Counted from the stretch's first letter, positions 27,189 through 36,508 are shown. The stretch is 64,000 bases of DNA from JAFEDN01 sp963818985 (GCA_963818985.1 CAWFUJ010000001.1:62001-126000), one strand, 5' to 3'. The notes: generated by a model from the sequence alone, not told the origin. Numbers and translations are program-made.

Positions 27189-28961
27189 CTCTTTTTTACG
27201 CAGTCGAATCGAGTGCGGGGTTATTTCTACCAACTCATCATCATTGATAAAAGCCAGGGCCTGTTCCAATGATTGCTTGATTGGCGGGGTGAGAATAATG
27301 TTTTCATCGGAACCCGAAGCGCGCATATTGGTGAGCTGCTTAGCTTTGGTGGGATTCACAATTAAATCATTTTCCCGTGAATGAATGCCAATGATCATGC
27401 CTTCATACACTTCTACCTGAGGGCCAATAAATAATTGACCTCGTTCTTGCAAGTTAAATAATGAAAATCCCGTCGCTTTGCCTGGGCCATTGGCAATTAA
27501 CACCCCACGTGAGCGATGTTGAATCGTTGCACCCTGTGCTGGACCATAGTGATCAAACACGTGATACATCACCCCTGAACCAGAAGTCATCATTAAAAAC
27601 TGTGCATGAAAACCAATTAATCCACGGGTTGGAATCATATAAGTTAAACGAACTCGACCTTTTCCATCTGGCACCATATCCGTTAATTGCCCACGTCGTT
27701 CCGCCAATTGCTGCATGATCGTGCCTTGATGAGTTTCTTCAACATCAACCACTAATTGTTCGAAAGGCTCGCTCAAAACCCCATCAATTGTTTTAGTAAT
27801 GACGGATGGTCGGGACACGGCTAACTCAAAGCCCTCACGACGCATAATTTCAATTAAAATCGCCAGATGTAATTCTCCCCGGCCGGATACAATAAATTGA
27901 TCGGCATCCGGACCTGGTTCAACTTTAAGCGCAACATTGGAAATCAATTCGCGGTCTAACCGATCGCTAATTTGTCGGCTAGTCACAAATTTACCTTCTT
28001 TGCCAGCGAAAGGTGAATCATTGACTTGGAAAGTCATACTCACCGTTGGCTCGTCGACACTTAACATGGGCAATGCTTCTGGTTTTGAGGGATCGCACAA
28101 GGTATCGGAGATGTGGATATTACTAATGCCAGTAACAGCGATGATATCGCCCGCCTCTGCGGCTGGAATCTCTTCCCGCTTTAAACCCATAAAACCTAAT
28201 ACTTGTAATACCCTCGCGGAACGAGCTTTTCCTTCAGCATCAATCACCGCCACCGGGGTATTGGTTTTTATCCGACCTCGCTTGATTCGCCCAATTCCAA
28301 TTGCTCCTACATAACTAGAATAATCTAATGCACTTATTTGCATTTGAAATGGACCACTTGCATCCACTTGTGGCGGATTGACCTTTTCGATAATCATATC
28401 CAATAATACATGCATATCTTTTTCCGGATGGTCCATATCCTTCATGGCATAACCCTGTAATGCAGAGGTATAAATCACAGGAAAATCAAGTTGTTCATCG
28501 GTTGCGCCCAAACGCACGAATAAATCAAAGACCTGGTCTACCACCCAATGAGGCCTGGCTCCGGGACGATCGACTTTGTTCACTGCAACGATAGGCTTTA
28601 ACCCCCAAGAAAATGCTTTTTGAGTGACGAAACGTGTTTGCGGCATGGGACCATCAACCGCATCCACCAATAATAAAACGGAATCTACCATTGATAAAAT
28701 TCGTTCAACCTCTCCGCCGAAATCAGCATGGCCTGGAGTATCCACAATGTTAATGTGATAACCACGCCAAATAATAGCGGTATTTTTAGCTAAGATAGTG
28801 ATACCACGCTCTTTTTCTAGATCGCCTGAATCCATGACTCGTTCTACTAAAGTGGTACGCTCGCTAAAAGTGCCAGATTGTCTCAATAGTTGATCAACTA
28901 GAGTCGTTTTGCCATGATCGACATGGGCAATGATAGCAATATTGCGAATTTTTTCGGACAT
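27150..28961 (-). CDS. typA: Ribosome-associated GTPase TypA/BipA
   Basis: A 603-residue translational GTPase. G motifs are intact: AHVDHGKTTLVDQLLRQSG (G1), RGITILAKN (G2), DTPGHADFGGEVER (G3) and NKVDRPGARP (G4). EF-G-like domains and the BipA-specific C-terminal domain (HSRENDLIVNPTKAKQLTNM) follow. BipA assists 50S assembly and translation under cold or stress. The ATG at 28961 gives MSEKIRNIAIIAHVDHGKT, the family start; a longer frame to 29000 is unlikely. It converges on and overlaps the ankyrin gene by 39 bases. Confidence 0.96.
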   Translation of the reverse strand: MSEKIRNIAIIAHVDHGKTTLVDQLLRQSGTFSERTTLVERVMDSGDLEKERGITILAKNTAIIWRGYHINIVDTPGHADFGGEVERILSMVDSVLLLVDAVDGPMPQTRFVTQKAFSWGLKPIVAVNKVDRPGARPHWVVDQVFDLFVRLGATDEQLDFPVIYTSALQGYAMKDMDHPEKDMHVLLDMIIEKVNPPQVDASGPFQMQISALDYSSYVGAIGIGRIKRGRIKTNTPVAVIDAEGKARSARVLQVLGFMGLKREEIPAAEAGDIIAVTGISNIHISDTLCDPSKPEALPMLSVDEPTVSMTFQVNDSPFAGKEGKFVTSRQISDRLDRELISNVALKVEPGPDADQFIVSGRGELHLAILIEIMRREGFELAVSRPSVITKTIDGVLSEPFEQLVVDVEETHQGTIMQQLAERRGQLTDMVPDGKGRVRLTYMIPTRGLIGFHAQFLMMTSGSGVMYHVFDHYGPAQGATIQHRSRGVLIANGPGKATGFSLFNLQERGQLFIGPQVEVYEGMIIGIHSRENDLIVNPTKAKQLTNMRASGSDENIILTPPIKQSLEQALAFINDDELVEITPHSIRLRKKELKEIDRKRTSRQ

Positions 28962-29061
28962 TGTTAACCTATTAAATAAATAAATCGATAAGTATAACAT
29001 ATTTCGGACGGAGTTATGAATGTTTCAGGAAGTAATAGCCAGAGCATTCCAGAACACTAAC

Positions 29062-29090
29062 GTCATCCCGCGATCAAGTCGCGGGATGGC
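29062..29090. repeat. Palindromic repeat, GTCATCCCG family
   Basis: Arms GTCATCCCGCGA and TCGCGGGATGGC pair with one mismatch around TCAAG. It lies in the divergent space between typA and birA, where promoters are expected. Confidence 0.85.
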
Positions 29091-29129
29091 ATACTTTAAG
29101 ATGACGTACTTTAAATAGGACATCGTATT

Positions 29130-30131
29130 TTGGATCAATTAGTTAAAATTTACCGGGAATTGCTGACGCCGCTCTTGAATATTCTTGCCGTGGGCAGTTT
29201 TTATTCCGCAGATTTTTTAAGTGTTAGCCTGCAGATATCATCACCGGAGGTTTTGGAAGCGATCCAACAACTCAAGCAGGCTGGGGTTGAAATTGAAACT
29301 CATATTGACCACGGTTACAGAATACCTGGGGGCTTGGAGTTACTTAATCAAAATCAAATTTTGCAACAACTCTGCCCTAGTGCCAAGTTTCTTTTAGACG
29401 ATTTGCGACTACTTGATAAAATCGATTCTACCAATAATTATCTTTTAAGACAGATCAATAACGAACACGTGATTGCGGTTTTAGCAGAGCAACAGACTCA
29501 AGGCAAAGGTCAACGAGGCAAAAGCTGGGTGACCCCCTTTGCCAAACATATCGCCTGTTCGTTGCTCTGGCCCTTTGCTAAACCACCCGGGGAAATACTC
29601 GGTTTACCTTTGGCCGTTGCCGTGGCCATCGCTCGTGGCTTACAGCATTACGGAATTAATCAAGATCTCAGTTTAAAATGGCCCAATGATGTTTATCACC
29701 AGGGAAGAAAACTGGGTGGAATATTAATAGAAACGGTCGCAAATCCATATTACGGTTGCAAAGTGGTGATTGGTTTCGGCGTGAATATTTATCTTTCTCC
29801 TCAACAAGCGTCAAGCATTGATCAACCCTGGACTTGCGCGGAAAACATCCTAAATACAAAAATAGAGCGCAATCGTTTAGTAGGGATTTTATTGAATGAA
29901 TTGCTGATAGCCCTCCCCCAGTTTGCAAGTCAGGGCCTAGACCCATTTTTAAGTGATTGGCAAAAGCTTGATTATTTATTTGGAAAAAGGATCCATTTGA
30001 CCACGGCCCAACAATCATTGAGTGGTATTATGCAGGGAGTATCAAGGTTCGGTGAATTATTGTTATTGGATGATCATCACCAACAGCATGTTTGTTTAAA
30101 CGGAAGTGTTCACCTTGCGAATGCTCTTTGA
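29130..30131 (+). CDS. birA: Bifunctional biotin-protein ligase / biotin operon repressor
   Basis: A 333-residue protein with an N-terminal winged-helix domain (about 1-60) and a catalytic domain holding the biotinyl-AMP loop AEQQTQGKGQRGKSWVTPFA, KWPNDVYHQGRKLGGILIE and VIGFGVNIYL. It activates biotin, attaches it to biotin carboxyl carrier proteins, and with the winged helix can repress biotin genes. The start is a TTG at 29130 with TAGGA eight bases upstream; no in-frame ATG fits. It overlaps dedA convergently by 36 bases. Confidence 0.92.
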   Translation: MDQLVKIYRELLTPLLNILAVGSFYSADFLSVSLQISSPEVLEAIQQLKQAGVEIETHIDHGYRIPGGLELLNQNQILQQLCPSAKFLLDDLRLLDKIDSTNNYLLRQINNEHVIAVLAEQQTQGKGQRGKSWVTPFAKHIACSLLWPFAKPPGEILGLPLAVAVAIARGLQHYGINQDLSLKWPNDVYHQGRKLGGILIETVANPYYGCKVVIGFGVNIYLSPQQASSIDQPWTCAENILNTKIERNRLVGILLNELLIALPQFASQGLDPFLSDWQKLDYLFGKRIHLTTAQQSLSGIMQGVSRFGELLLLDDHHQQHVCLNGSVHLANAL

Positions 30132-30734
30132 ACGGCATTTCATGCGAATGAGCTGAATGATCCCTGGCAAAATGGACACGATAATAATTCCAACTACCAA
30201 AGGTAATAAATAGTTTTCGGCATTGGGAACTATGGCGCCTAGAAAATACCCTACTAAAGTCACTCCTCCACACCATATTAACGCACCAATTACGTTAAAA
30301 AACATATAACGGCGATAGTTCATTCCGGCCATGCCGGCGGCTATCGGTAAAAAGGTGCGGACAATGGGCAACAAGCGACCAATGATCAACGCTTTTCCAC
30401 CATGCTTTTCATAAAAATGATGCGCTTCGATTAAGTAGCGTTTTTTAAACCAAAAACGGTCTTCACGTTGTAACAACCAATGGCCGAATTTCCCACCTAT
30501 CCAATACGCCAATGTATAACCGACGATGGCCGCCATCGCTAACAAAATCAGCAATACGGTAATATTAAACATCCCCTGATGGGCTAACAAACCGGCGGCA
30601 AATAATAGACTGTCACCTGGTAAGAAAAATCCAAGAAATAAACCGGTTTCAAAAAATATAATTGCAGTAAGGCCGATATATCCGGCCATTTTGGTTAATT
30701 GAATAACATCAATGTGATGCAAAAATTCTAACAT
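30096..30734 (-). CDS. DedA-family membrane protein
   Basis: A 212-residue membrane protein with about five hydrophobic segments. DedA signatures are present: FFETGLFLGFFLPGDSLLF (about 26-44), YWIGGKFGHWLL, and the conserved basic GRLLPIVRTFLPIAAGMAGM (about 133-152). Family members move or flip lipids such as undecaprenyl phosphate and phosphatidylethanolamine and are proton-linked. The ATG at 30734 has GGGAAA upstream and gives a standard N-terminus. The C-terminus is basic. The gene ends inside birA on the opposite strand. Confidence 0.9.
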   Translation of the reverse strand: MLEFLHHIDVIQLTKMAGYIGLTAIIFFETGLFLGFFLPGDSLLFAAGLLAHQGMFNITVLLILLAMAAIVGYTLAYWIGGKFGHWLLQREDRFWFKKRYLIEAHHFYEKHGGKALIIGRLLPIVRTFLPIAAGMAGMNYRRYMFFNVIGALIWCGGVTLVGYFLGAIVPNAENYLLPLVVGIIIVSILPGIIQLIRMKCRSKSIRKVNTSV

Positions 30735-30758
30735 GATTGATTTCCCGATATTATCTAT

Positions 30759-30782
30759 CCCCTCTCCCATCCGGGAGAGGGG
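30759..30782. repeat. CT-rich hairpin upstream of dedA and DAHP synthase gene
   Basis: The best copy of the family: CCCCTCTCCC pairs perfectly with GGGAGAGGGG around a four-base loop. Here it lies between divergent genes, so it cannot be a simple terminator. It may be a mobile palindrome or a regulatory structure in the 5' leader. Confidence 0.65.
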
Positions 30783-30838
30783 AAAAGCTTATGATAGCAT
30801 ATATTTATTTTTCCGCCGAGTATTGTTAGGATGCTGAT

Positions 30839-31969
30839 ATGGCAATCCTAGATGATTTACGAATTGAAAGTTCTCAGCCGCTGCTTTCACCTGAAGTTTT
30901 GGGTCAACAATTACCATTGACCGACGCGACCAAGGCGACAGTGACTACCACGCGTCGACAAATTGAAGCGATATTAAATCGCGAAGATGATCGACTGATC
31001 GTTATTGTTGGCCCTTGTTCTATTCACGATCAATTAGCAGCTATCGAATTTGCACAGCGCCTCAAACAACAAATTCAACATCTCAGCAAAAGCTTGCTCG
31101 TCATTATGCGGGTGTATTTCGAAAAACCACGCACCACTATTGGCTGGAAAGGATTAATTAATGACCCTTACCTGAATGATAGCTTTGATGTCAATCATGG
31201 CCTTCATCTTTCACGGCATTTGTTATTGATGATCAATGGCATGGGTGTGCCGACTGGCAGCGAATTTCTAGATGTGATAACTCCGCAATATATCGCCGAT
31301 TTAACATCTTGGTCGGCCATAGGAGCTCGAACCACTGAGAGTCAAATTCACCGTCAACTCGCTTCCGGATTATCAACGCCGGTCGGCTTTAAAAATAGTT
31401 GTAGTGGGGATGTGCAGGTGGCTATTAATGCAGTGTATACCGCAAAATTTCCGCAACACTTTCTCGGCGTTGGTAAAAATGGCATGGCGGCTATCGTGAG
31501 TACTCGCGGCAACGAGAACTGTCATATTATTTTACGTGGCGGCCACAACGGCCCCAATTATCACTCAGACGCTGTGGATGCCGCTGTCAAATTGCTTCGC
31601 GCTAAACAATTGCCGACGAATGTGATGGTAGATTGCAGTCATGGCAACAGCCCTAGAGACCAATCCCAACTCGAAGCCGCAGCAAACTTGGCCCAGCAAA
31701 TTGCCCAAGGCAATCAAAATATTATTGGGTTAATGCTGGAAAGTCATTTAGTCTCTGGCAAACAAAAACTAATTCCTGGCAAACCATTAGTCTATGGACA
31801 AAGTATCACCGATCACTGCTTAGGATGGGAAGAAACAGTGCAAATTTTAGAATTATTAAGTAGGACTGTGACAATTCGCCGCCGCGGCATCCGGTCATCC
31901 CGCGGCTTGACCGCGGGATCCAAGCTGACTAGCAAGCTTGCTGAATCCCGCGGTCAAGCCGCGGGATGA
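30839..31969 (+). CDS. aroG: 3-deoxy-7-phosphoheptulonate synthase, class I, with repeat-encoded tail
   Basis: A 376-residue enzyme that condenses PEP and erythrose-4-phosphate to start the shikimate pathway. Family motifs are intact: VGPCSIHDQLAA (about 59), RVYFEKPRTTIGWKGLINDP (about 95), GARTTESQIHRQLASGL and VDCSHGNSPRDQ. The normal enzyme ends near the VQILELLSRTV stretch; the last roughly 25 residues here, rich in Arg, Ser and Gly, come from a double copy of the GTCATCCCG palindrome, which also supplies the TGA. The feedback type (Phe, Tyr or Trp) cannot be told, so the symbol is approximate. Confidence 0.9.
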   Translation: MAILDDLRIESSQPLLSPEVLGQQLPLTDATKATVTTTRRQIEAILNREDDRLIVIVGPCSIHDQLAAIEFAQRLKQQIQHLSKSLLVIMRVYFEKPRTTIGWKGLINDPYLNDSFDVNHGLHLSRHLLLMINGMGVPTGSEFLDVITPQYIADLTSWSAIGARTTESQIHRQLASGLSTPVGFKNSCSGDVQVAINAVYTAKFPQHFLGVGKNGMAAIVSTRGNENCHIILRGGHNGPNYHSDAVDAAVKLLRAKQLPTNVMVDCSHGNSPRDQSQLEAAANLAQQIAQGNQNIIGLMLESHLVSGKQKLIPGKPLVYGQSITDHCLGWEETVQILELLSRTVTIRRRGIRSSRGLTAGSKLTSKLAESRGQAAG

Positions 31970-31970
31970 C
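31894..31970. repeat. Double palindromic repeat forming the 3' end of the DAHP synthase gene
   Basis: Two GTCATCCCG-family units in opposite orientation, 31894-31920 and 31943-31970. Each has CCGCGG-cored arms; they flank AAGCTGACTAGCAAGCTT, itself near-palindromic. The whole is a nested palindrome of about 77 bases. It is in frame with and translated as the C-terminal tail of the upstream gene. Confidence 0.9.
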
Positions 31971-32011
31971 AGACTCGTCGTTGGGTTTGATTTTAACAAA
32001 GGAACTCGAGT

Positions 32012-33259
32012 ATGTTGTCTGAATTATTAATTGCCTTATTACCGACGATAGTTATCATCGCTTGCCATTTTTATTGGCAAGGACATGGCCGTCAAGTTCG
32101 TCAACAACTGTCAGCGTTACAAGGAAATTTGCAACAAATGCATTTGGAACGCCAAGAAATTCAACAATTATTGAAGACCCAAGAAAAAGAACAGTATGAA
32201 CAGCGCCACCGTTTTGATCAGCATCAAATCAATAGCTTGGCCCTCATTCAAGATAGCCTGCAAAAAGCCTTACAAGAAGTTCGCGTGCAAATCAGTTTAA
32301 CTTTAAATCAAAATGCAGAACTCTTAGTAAGACGGGTCGATGAACTCACTAAAGAAGTTCAATTCAGATTGAAAGAAATAACTGGCGAAGTCGATCGTCA
32401 ACTCAGTTCAGGTTTTGAAAAAACCACTGCCACTTTTGCCGATGTGATGAAACGCTTAATTATTATCGATGAAGCACAGAAAAAAATTACTGAGCTTTCC
32501 AGTAGCGTGGTTAACTTACAAGAAATTTTAGCTGATAAACGTTCGCGCGGTGCGTTCGGCGAGGTGCAATTGACCACCTTAATTCGCAATGTCATTCCTG
32601 AAGCGCATTTTGCTTTACAACATACTTTATCAAACGGTAAACGTGTCGATTGTTTATTATTATTGCCCACCCCCTCCGGCAATATTGCTATCGATGCAAA
32701 GTTTCCATTAGAAAGTTATCAAAAAATGTTGATTAACAATTTAAGCGATAGCGAGAAACGTCAAGCTGAACATCAATTCCGAATAGATATACGCAAGCAC
32801 ATCGAAGATATCACCGAAAAATATATCTTGCCGCCGGAAACTGCCGACGGCGCGGTTATGTTTATCCCCGCCGAAGCTATTTTTGCCGAGATTCATGCGC
32901 ATTATCCTGACTTAGTTGAAATGGCACATCGCGCTAAAGTCTGGTTGGTATCACCCACAACGATGATGGCTGTATTGACCACCGCTCGCGCGGTGTTAAA
33001 AGATGCTGCCACTCGCAAGCAAGTGCATTTGATCCAACAGCATTTAACGGCTCTAAGCAAAGATTTTTCACGTTTTGAAGAGCGTATGAATAACTTAGCT
33101 CGCCATATTCAACAAGCCCATCAAGATGTTGAACAAGTACATAAATCTTCGCAAAAGATAGCTAGCCGATTTAGTAAAATTGAACAAGTGGACCTAAAAG
33201 AAATCACTCATGCAGTGGCTCAACCTGAAAACTCCCCTTTAAATGAAGTTGTTGAATAA
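32012..33259 (+). CDS. rmuC: DNA recombination protein RmuC
   Basis: A 415-residue protein with an N-terminal membrane helix (about 2-22), a long glutamine-rich coiled coil (about 25-165), and the RmuC nuclease-like domain. That domain shows RSRGAFGEVQLTTLIRNVIP, RVDCLLLLPTPSGNIAIDAKFPLE and VMFIPAEAIFAEI. RmuC is thought to limit DNA inversions at inverted repeats, which is notable next to a genome rich in palindromes. The last 21 bases overlap the convergent glycosyltransferase gene. Confidence 0.93.
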   Translation: MLSELLIALLPTIVIIACHFYWQGHGRQVRQQLSALQGNLQQMHLERQEIQQLLKTQEKEQYEQRHRFDQHQINSLALIQDSLQKALQEVRVQISLTLNQNAELLVRRVDELTKEVQFRLKEITGEVDRQLSSGFEKTTATFADVMKRLIIIDEAQKKITELSSSVVNLQEILADKRSRGAFGEVQLTTLIRNVIPEAHFALQHTLSNGKRVDCLLLLPTPSGNIAIDAKFPLESYQKMLINNLSDSEKRQAEHQFRIDIRKHIEDITEKYILPPETADGAVMFIPAEAIFAEIHAHYPDLVEMAHRAKVWLVSPTTMMAVLTTARAVLKDAATRKQVHLIQQHLTALSKDFSRFEERMNNLARHIQQAHQDVEQVHKSSQKIASRFSKIEQVDLKEITHAVAQPENSPLNEVVE

Positions 33260-34423
33260 ATCATTTTTATAAACAATGCCTCTGCCACCTCGGTAAGATT
33301 TAGTGGGAAAGATATAAAGAAGATGTGCCAATACAAGCACAGCCATAAGCGGCGCTCCCCAATTACGGTGACCGTAAAAAAGATGGGAGATATAGTAACT
33401 GCAAGTCAAACCTACAATGATTAAGCACAAAAAAGCAAGATGAAAGAATTTTTTATTAATGAAAGCTTTAATAATTGCATAGCTTAGCACTGGAATAAGA
33501 ATCATATAATCGTTGTTTTCTGTGCGCGGATTAAATAACACTAAATATACCATCGATAGCATTAGCAACCAAACAGCCGTTTGAAGTAAAGTACAACGTT
33601 TTTTAATTATATATCCCAACAATAAAAAAAGTAATGCGACGTTAATCCGTAGAAACATTTGCCAAAATTGAGGAATCTCCCAACCGAACTGAGAAATTAA
33701 ATTAAAAAATTCCGCCCAATGCTGTGGACGCCCGGTGTTTAATACAATCTTAAACGTGGAGAATATGGCCTTATACTGGGTGATGACATATTCATGATTT
33801 TGAGTTATGAAGGGCAATAGGATAAACAAGCTGCCCCACAATAAAAAATACCACCAAGTTTCAGTAAAAAACAATCCCGCAATTAACAATAGAAAAACTA
33901 AAGCTGTTGGCTTGAGAAAAAAACTTAAAACCAATAAAAAAGTAACTGTGCGCCATTTTTTCTCAAAGATGCCAGCAGTCGCTAATAACATTAATCCCGT
34001 GGTCAGCAAATGCATTTGACCGTTACGCGCACTATCAAAACATAATAAAAAAGCCATAGGGGATAAAAGTAAGCAAAAAAATGGCAAATAGTTTTGACAA
34101 CTATATATATCCACACAAAGAAAAATAAAACGGTAAAACCCCCAAGCGAATATAGATATAGATATCATTCTCCAAACACCTTCGCTCCAGGTGAAGGGCA
34201 GTTTTACCAATGGGATATACAATACTGCAGATTGGATCAGGTAAATAAAACCTTTGCCGTTAGACTGATAAAGCGGTTGCTGATTAAGCCATAGATTAGC
34301 CGCACTCCAGTAATTAAAACTGACAGTACGATGGTGATCAACGAAAAAAATGATAATCAAAATAAATAAAAGCCAAAAGCATCCGACTATTTTTAAGCTG
34401 ATGTTTTTAGAGAATAGATCCAT
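33239..34423 (-). CDS. Polytopic membrane glycosyltransferase-like protein (GT87/DUF2029 type)
   Basis: A 394-residue protein with about nine to ten hydrophobic segments. After the first helix comes DHHRTVSFNYWSAANLWLNQQPLY, a typical periplasmic loop of GT-C fold transferases with the early acidic residue. The segment RNGQMHLLTTGLMLLA and NPRTENNDYMILIPVLSYA match the GT87/DUF2029 pattern. Such enzymes use polyprenyl-phosphate sugars. It follows a GtrB-like gene by 27 bases, which would make the lipid-linked sugar. The acceptor is unknown. Confidence 0.75.
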   Translation of the reverse strand: MDLFSKNISLKIVGCFWLLFILIIIFFVDHHRTVSFNYWSAANLWLNQQPLYQSNGKGFIYLIQSAVLYIPLVKLPFTWSEGVWRMISISIFAWGFYRFIFLCVDIYSCQNYLPFFCLLLSPMAFLLCFDSARNGQMHLLTTGLMLLATAGIFEKKWRTVTFLLVLSFFLKPTALVFLLLIAGLFFTETWWYFLLWGSLFILLPFITQNHEYVITQYKAIFSTFKIVLNTGRPQHWAEFFNLISQFGWEIPQFWQMFLRINVALLFLLLGYIIKKRCTLLQTAVWLLMLSMVYLVLFNPRTENNDYMILIPVLSYAIIKAFINKKFFHLAFLCLIIVGLTCSYYISHLFYGHRNWGAPLMAVLVLAHLLYIFPTKSYRGGRGIVYKNDLFNNFI

Positions 34424-34450
34424 AGAAATCCAAATAATATAAGACCGGAC

Positions 34451-35446
34451 TTAGGCGCCATAAAAAATTGAGAAATCATGTTTAACTTCTTCAAAAGATT
34501 TGCTAACTTTCCGTTCATAAGGTAGCTGAGGCTCATATAACTCACGAACGATATAGAGTGGACGTTGCTTAGTTTCGATAAAAATTCTTGAAATATATTC
34601 CCCTAATATACCGATAGCGATCATATTAAACCCACCAAAAAATAAAATTAATGCAATCAAGGAGGGGTAACCTGGTACTGGATTCCCATGCAAAAGCGTA
34701 TCGATAATTATATAAATTCCATAGATTAATGAAGAAATAGAAATTAAAATGCCAATAAAACTGAATATTTTTAATGGTGCAGCGCTAAATGATGTCAAAC
34801 CATCTATCGCAAATTCAAATAATTTTTTATAACTCCATTTAGATTTACCGACTGCTCGTTCAGGACGGACATGGCTAATAACGCAGGAGCGGAATCCTAA
34901 CCAAGAAAATAGACCTTTATTAAAACGAGTTCTTTCCGGCAAAGCTAAAAAAGCATTTATTATTTTTCGGTCAAATAAGCGAAAATCGCCTGCATTTGGG
35001 ATTAGGTGCGTCTGTGAAAGTAAATTGAAAACTCGATAAAAGCCTTGAGAAAACATTCGCTTTAAAAAATTATCTTGTGAACGATCATCGCGTGTAGTGA
35101 TGACCATTTCATAACCTTCTTGCCATTTAATTATCATTGGCGCAATAAGATTCGTTGGATCCTGCAAGTCCGCATCGATAGGAATAGCCGCCAGACCGCG
35201 GGATGCTGCCATTCCAGCTGTGAGAGCCGCCTCTTTGCCGAAATTTCGGGATAGATCAATAATCCGTAAGATAGGCAAGTTTTTTTGAAATTCAAGCAAG
35301 CAGTTTAAGGTATTATCCGTGCTGCCATCATTAACTGCGATAATTTCAAAAGTTTGATGACAACATTGAAGCTCAGGCAACAATTTCTCAAATAATTTTG
35401 CCAGACCCTCGGCCTCATTATACATAGGGATGATGATACTAATCAT
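34451..35446 (-). CDS. Polyprenyl-phosphate glycosyltransferase, GT2 (GtrB/DPM1 type)
   Basis: A 331-residue enzyme with a GT-A domain (MISIIIPMYNEAEGLAKLF, VNDGSTDNTL, and the metal-binding DADLQDP at about residue 90), the KSKWSYKKLFEFAIDGL motif, and two C-terminal transmembrane helices (about 225-250 and 262-285). This is the GtrB/ArnC architecture: it transfers glucose or a related sugar to undecaprenyl phosphate. With the downstream GT-C protein it forms a two-gene surface glycosylation unit, possibly O-antigen or lipid A modification. Confidence 0.9.
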   Translation of the reverse strand: MISIIIPMYNEAEGLAKLFEKLLPELQCCHQTFEIIAVNDGSTDNTLNCLLEFQKNLPILRIIDLSRNFGKEAALTAGMAASRGLAAIPIDADLQDPTNLIAPMIIKWQEGYEMVITTRDDRSQDNFLKRMFSQGFYRVFNLLSQTHLIPNAGDFRLFDRKIINAFLALPERTRFNKGLFSWLGFRSCVISHVRPERAVGKSKWSYKKLFEFAIDGLTSFSAAPLKIFSFIGILISISSLIYGIYIIIDTLLHGNPVPGYPSLIALILFFGGFNMIAIGILGEYISRIFIETKQRPLYIVRELYEPQLPYERKVSKSFEEVKHDFSIFYGA

Positions 35447-35513
35447 CAGAAATGTATATCATATTATATTCGCAGAAACAATAATAAAGTTATCACGGGG
35501 ATTCAGAAGATAT

Positions 35514-36407
35514 TTATCTTCCCTTACGGCAAATCATGTTAAAAATGCCTGAAAAATCTATATCGCCATGATCTTCATCGAAAAAACGTTGGTATAATTG
35601 AGTGGCTTTTTCGGCTAATTGGGTGTTTATCCCGGCGGTTTTTGCTGCATCTTGGCTAAGATTTAAATCTTTCAACATCATGGCCGCAGTAAAACCTGGT
35701 CGATATTGATTGTTGGCGGGGACATCTGCCAGTATTCCAGGAACCGGACAGTAATTTGTCATTGCCCAGCATTGCCCTGAGGCGTGAGAGCTGACTTCAA
35801 ATAATTTTTTGGCTTCTAGCCCTAATTTTTCAGCTAAACAAAATGCTTCGCTCACAGCAATCATGGATATCCCTAAAATCATATTATTACAAATTTTAGC
35901 AGCTTGGCCATTTCCATCTGGCCCTGCGTGTATGACTGTTTTGCCTAAGGCTTGCAAAAATGTTTTGGCCTTCTCAAAAGCCTCGACTTCTCCACCCACC
36001 ATGATGGTAAGGGACGCCGCTTCGGCACCCTTAACGCCTCCCGACACCGGCGCATCAACCATGATTAATCTAGCTTGTTTAGCTTTAACATGTAACTCAC
36101 GAGTGGAATCAATATCAATCGAAGAACAATCGATATACAAAGCATCGGTGTGCATATTAGCAAAAACACCCTTCTCGCTTAGACAAACATCCCGAACTTG
36201 CGCGCCGGTTTGGAGCATAGTAAAGACTACTTGCGCACCCATGACTGCTTCAGTAATAGAATAGCAAGCCGTCGCGCCATCGCTGACTAAACGCTCAATA
36301 GCTTCTGCAGATATATCAAAAATTTTAAGTCGATGACCTATTTTTAGTAAATTTTTTACCATGGGCGAACCCATTTTGCCTAGTCCAATAAAGGCTATGT
36401 CAGTCAT
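35514..36407 (-). CDS. mmsB: 3-hydroxyisobutyrate dehydrogenase
   Basis: A 297-residue beta-hydroxyacid dehydrogenase. The NAD-binding FIGLGKMGSPMVKNL is at the N-terminus, followed by DAPVSGGVKGAEAASLTIMVGG (about 115-136), the catalytic lysine in GNGQAAKICNNMILG, and the C-terminal MLKDLNLSQDAA. It oxidises 3-hydroxyisobutyrate to methylmalonate semialdehyde in valine breakdown. mmsA, the next enzyme, lies on the same strand about 460 bases upstream, separated by one oppositely oriented gene. Confidence 0.93.
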   Translation of the reverse strand: MTDIAFIGLGKMGSPMVKNLLKIGHRLKIFDISAEAIERLVSDGATACYSITEAVMGAQVVFTMLQTGAQVRDVCLSEKGVFANMHTDALYIDCSSIDIDSTRELHVKAKQARLIMVDAPVSGGVKGAEAASLTIMVGGEVEAFEKAKTFLQALGKTVIHAGPDGNGQAAKICNNMILGISMIAVSEAFCLAEKLGLEAKKLFEVSSHASGQCWAMTNYCPVPGILADVPANNQYRPGFTAAMMLKDLNLSQDAAKTAGINTQLAEKATQLYQRFFDEDHGDIDFSGIFNMICRKGR

Positions 36408-36508
36408 TTATTTTCTCCATCGACATCAATTATTAGCAATGTTAAGATTTGATATTAAGCCGGTTTATCCATGTGATCAACCCATATTTCAACGACCAAC
36501 GAGGTTTT

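Noticed and set aside
35809..36264. 151-codon plus-strand frame opposite mmsB
   Set aside because: Antisense to a clear dehydrogenase, no ribosome site, no known domain.
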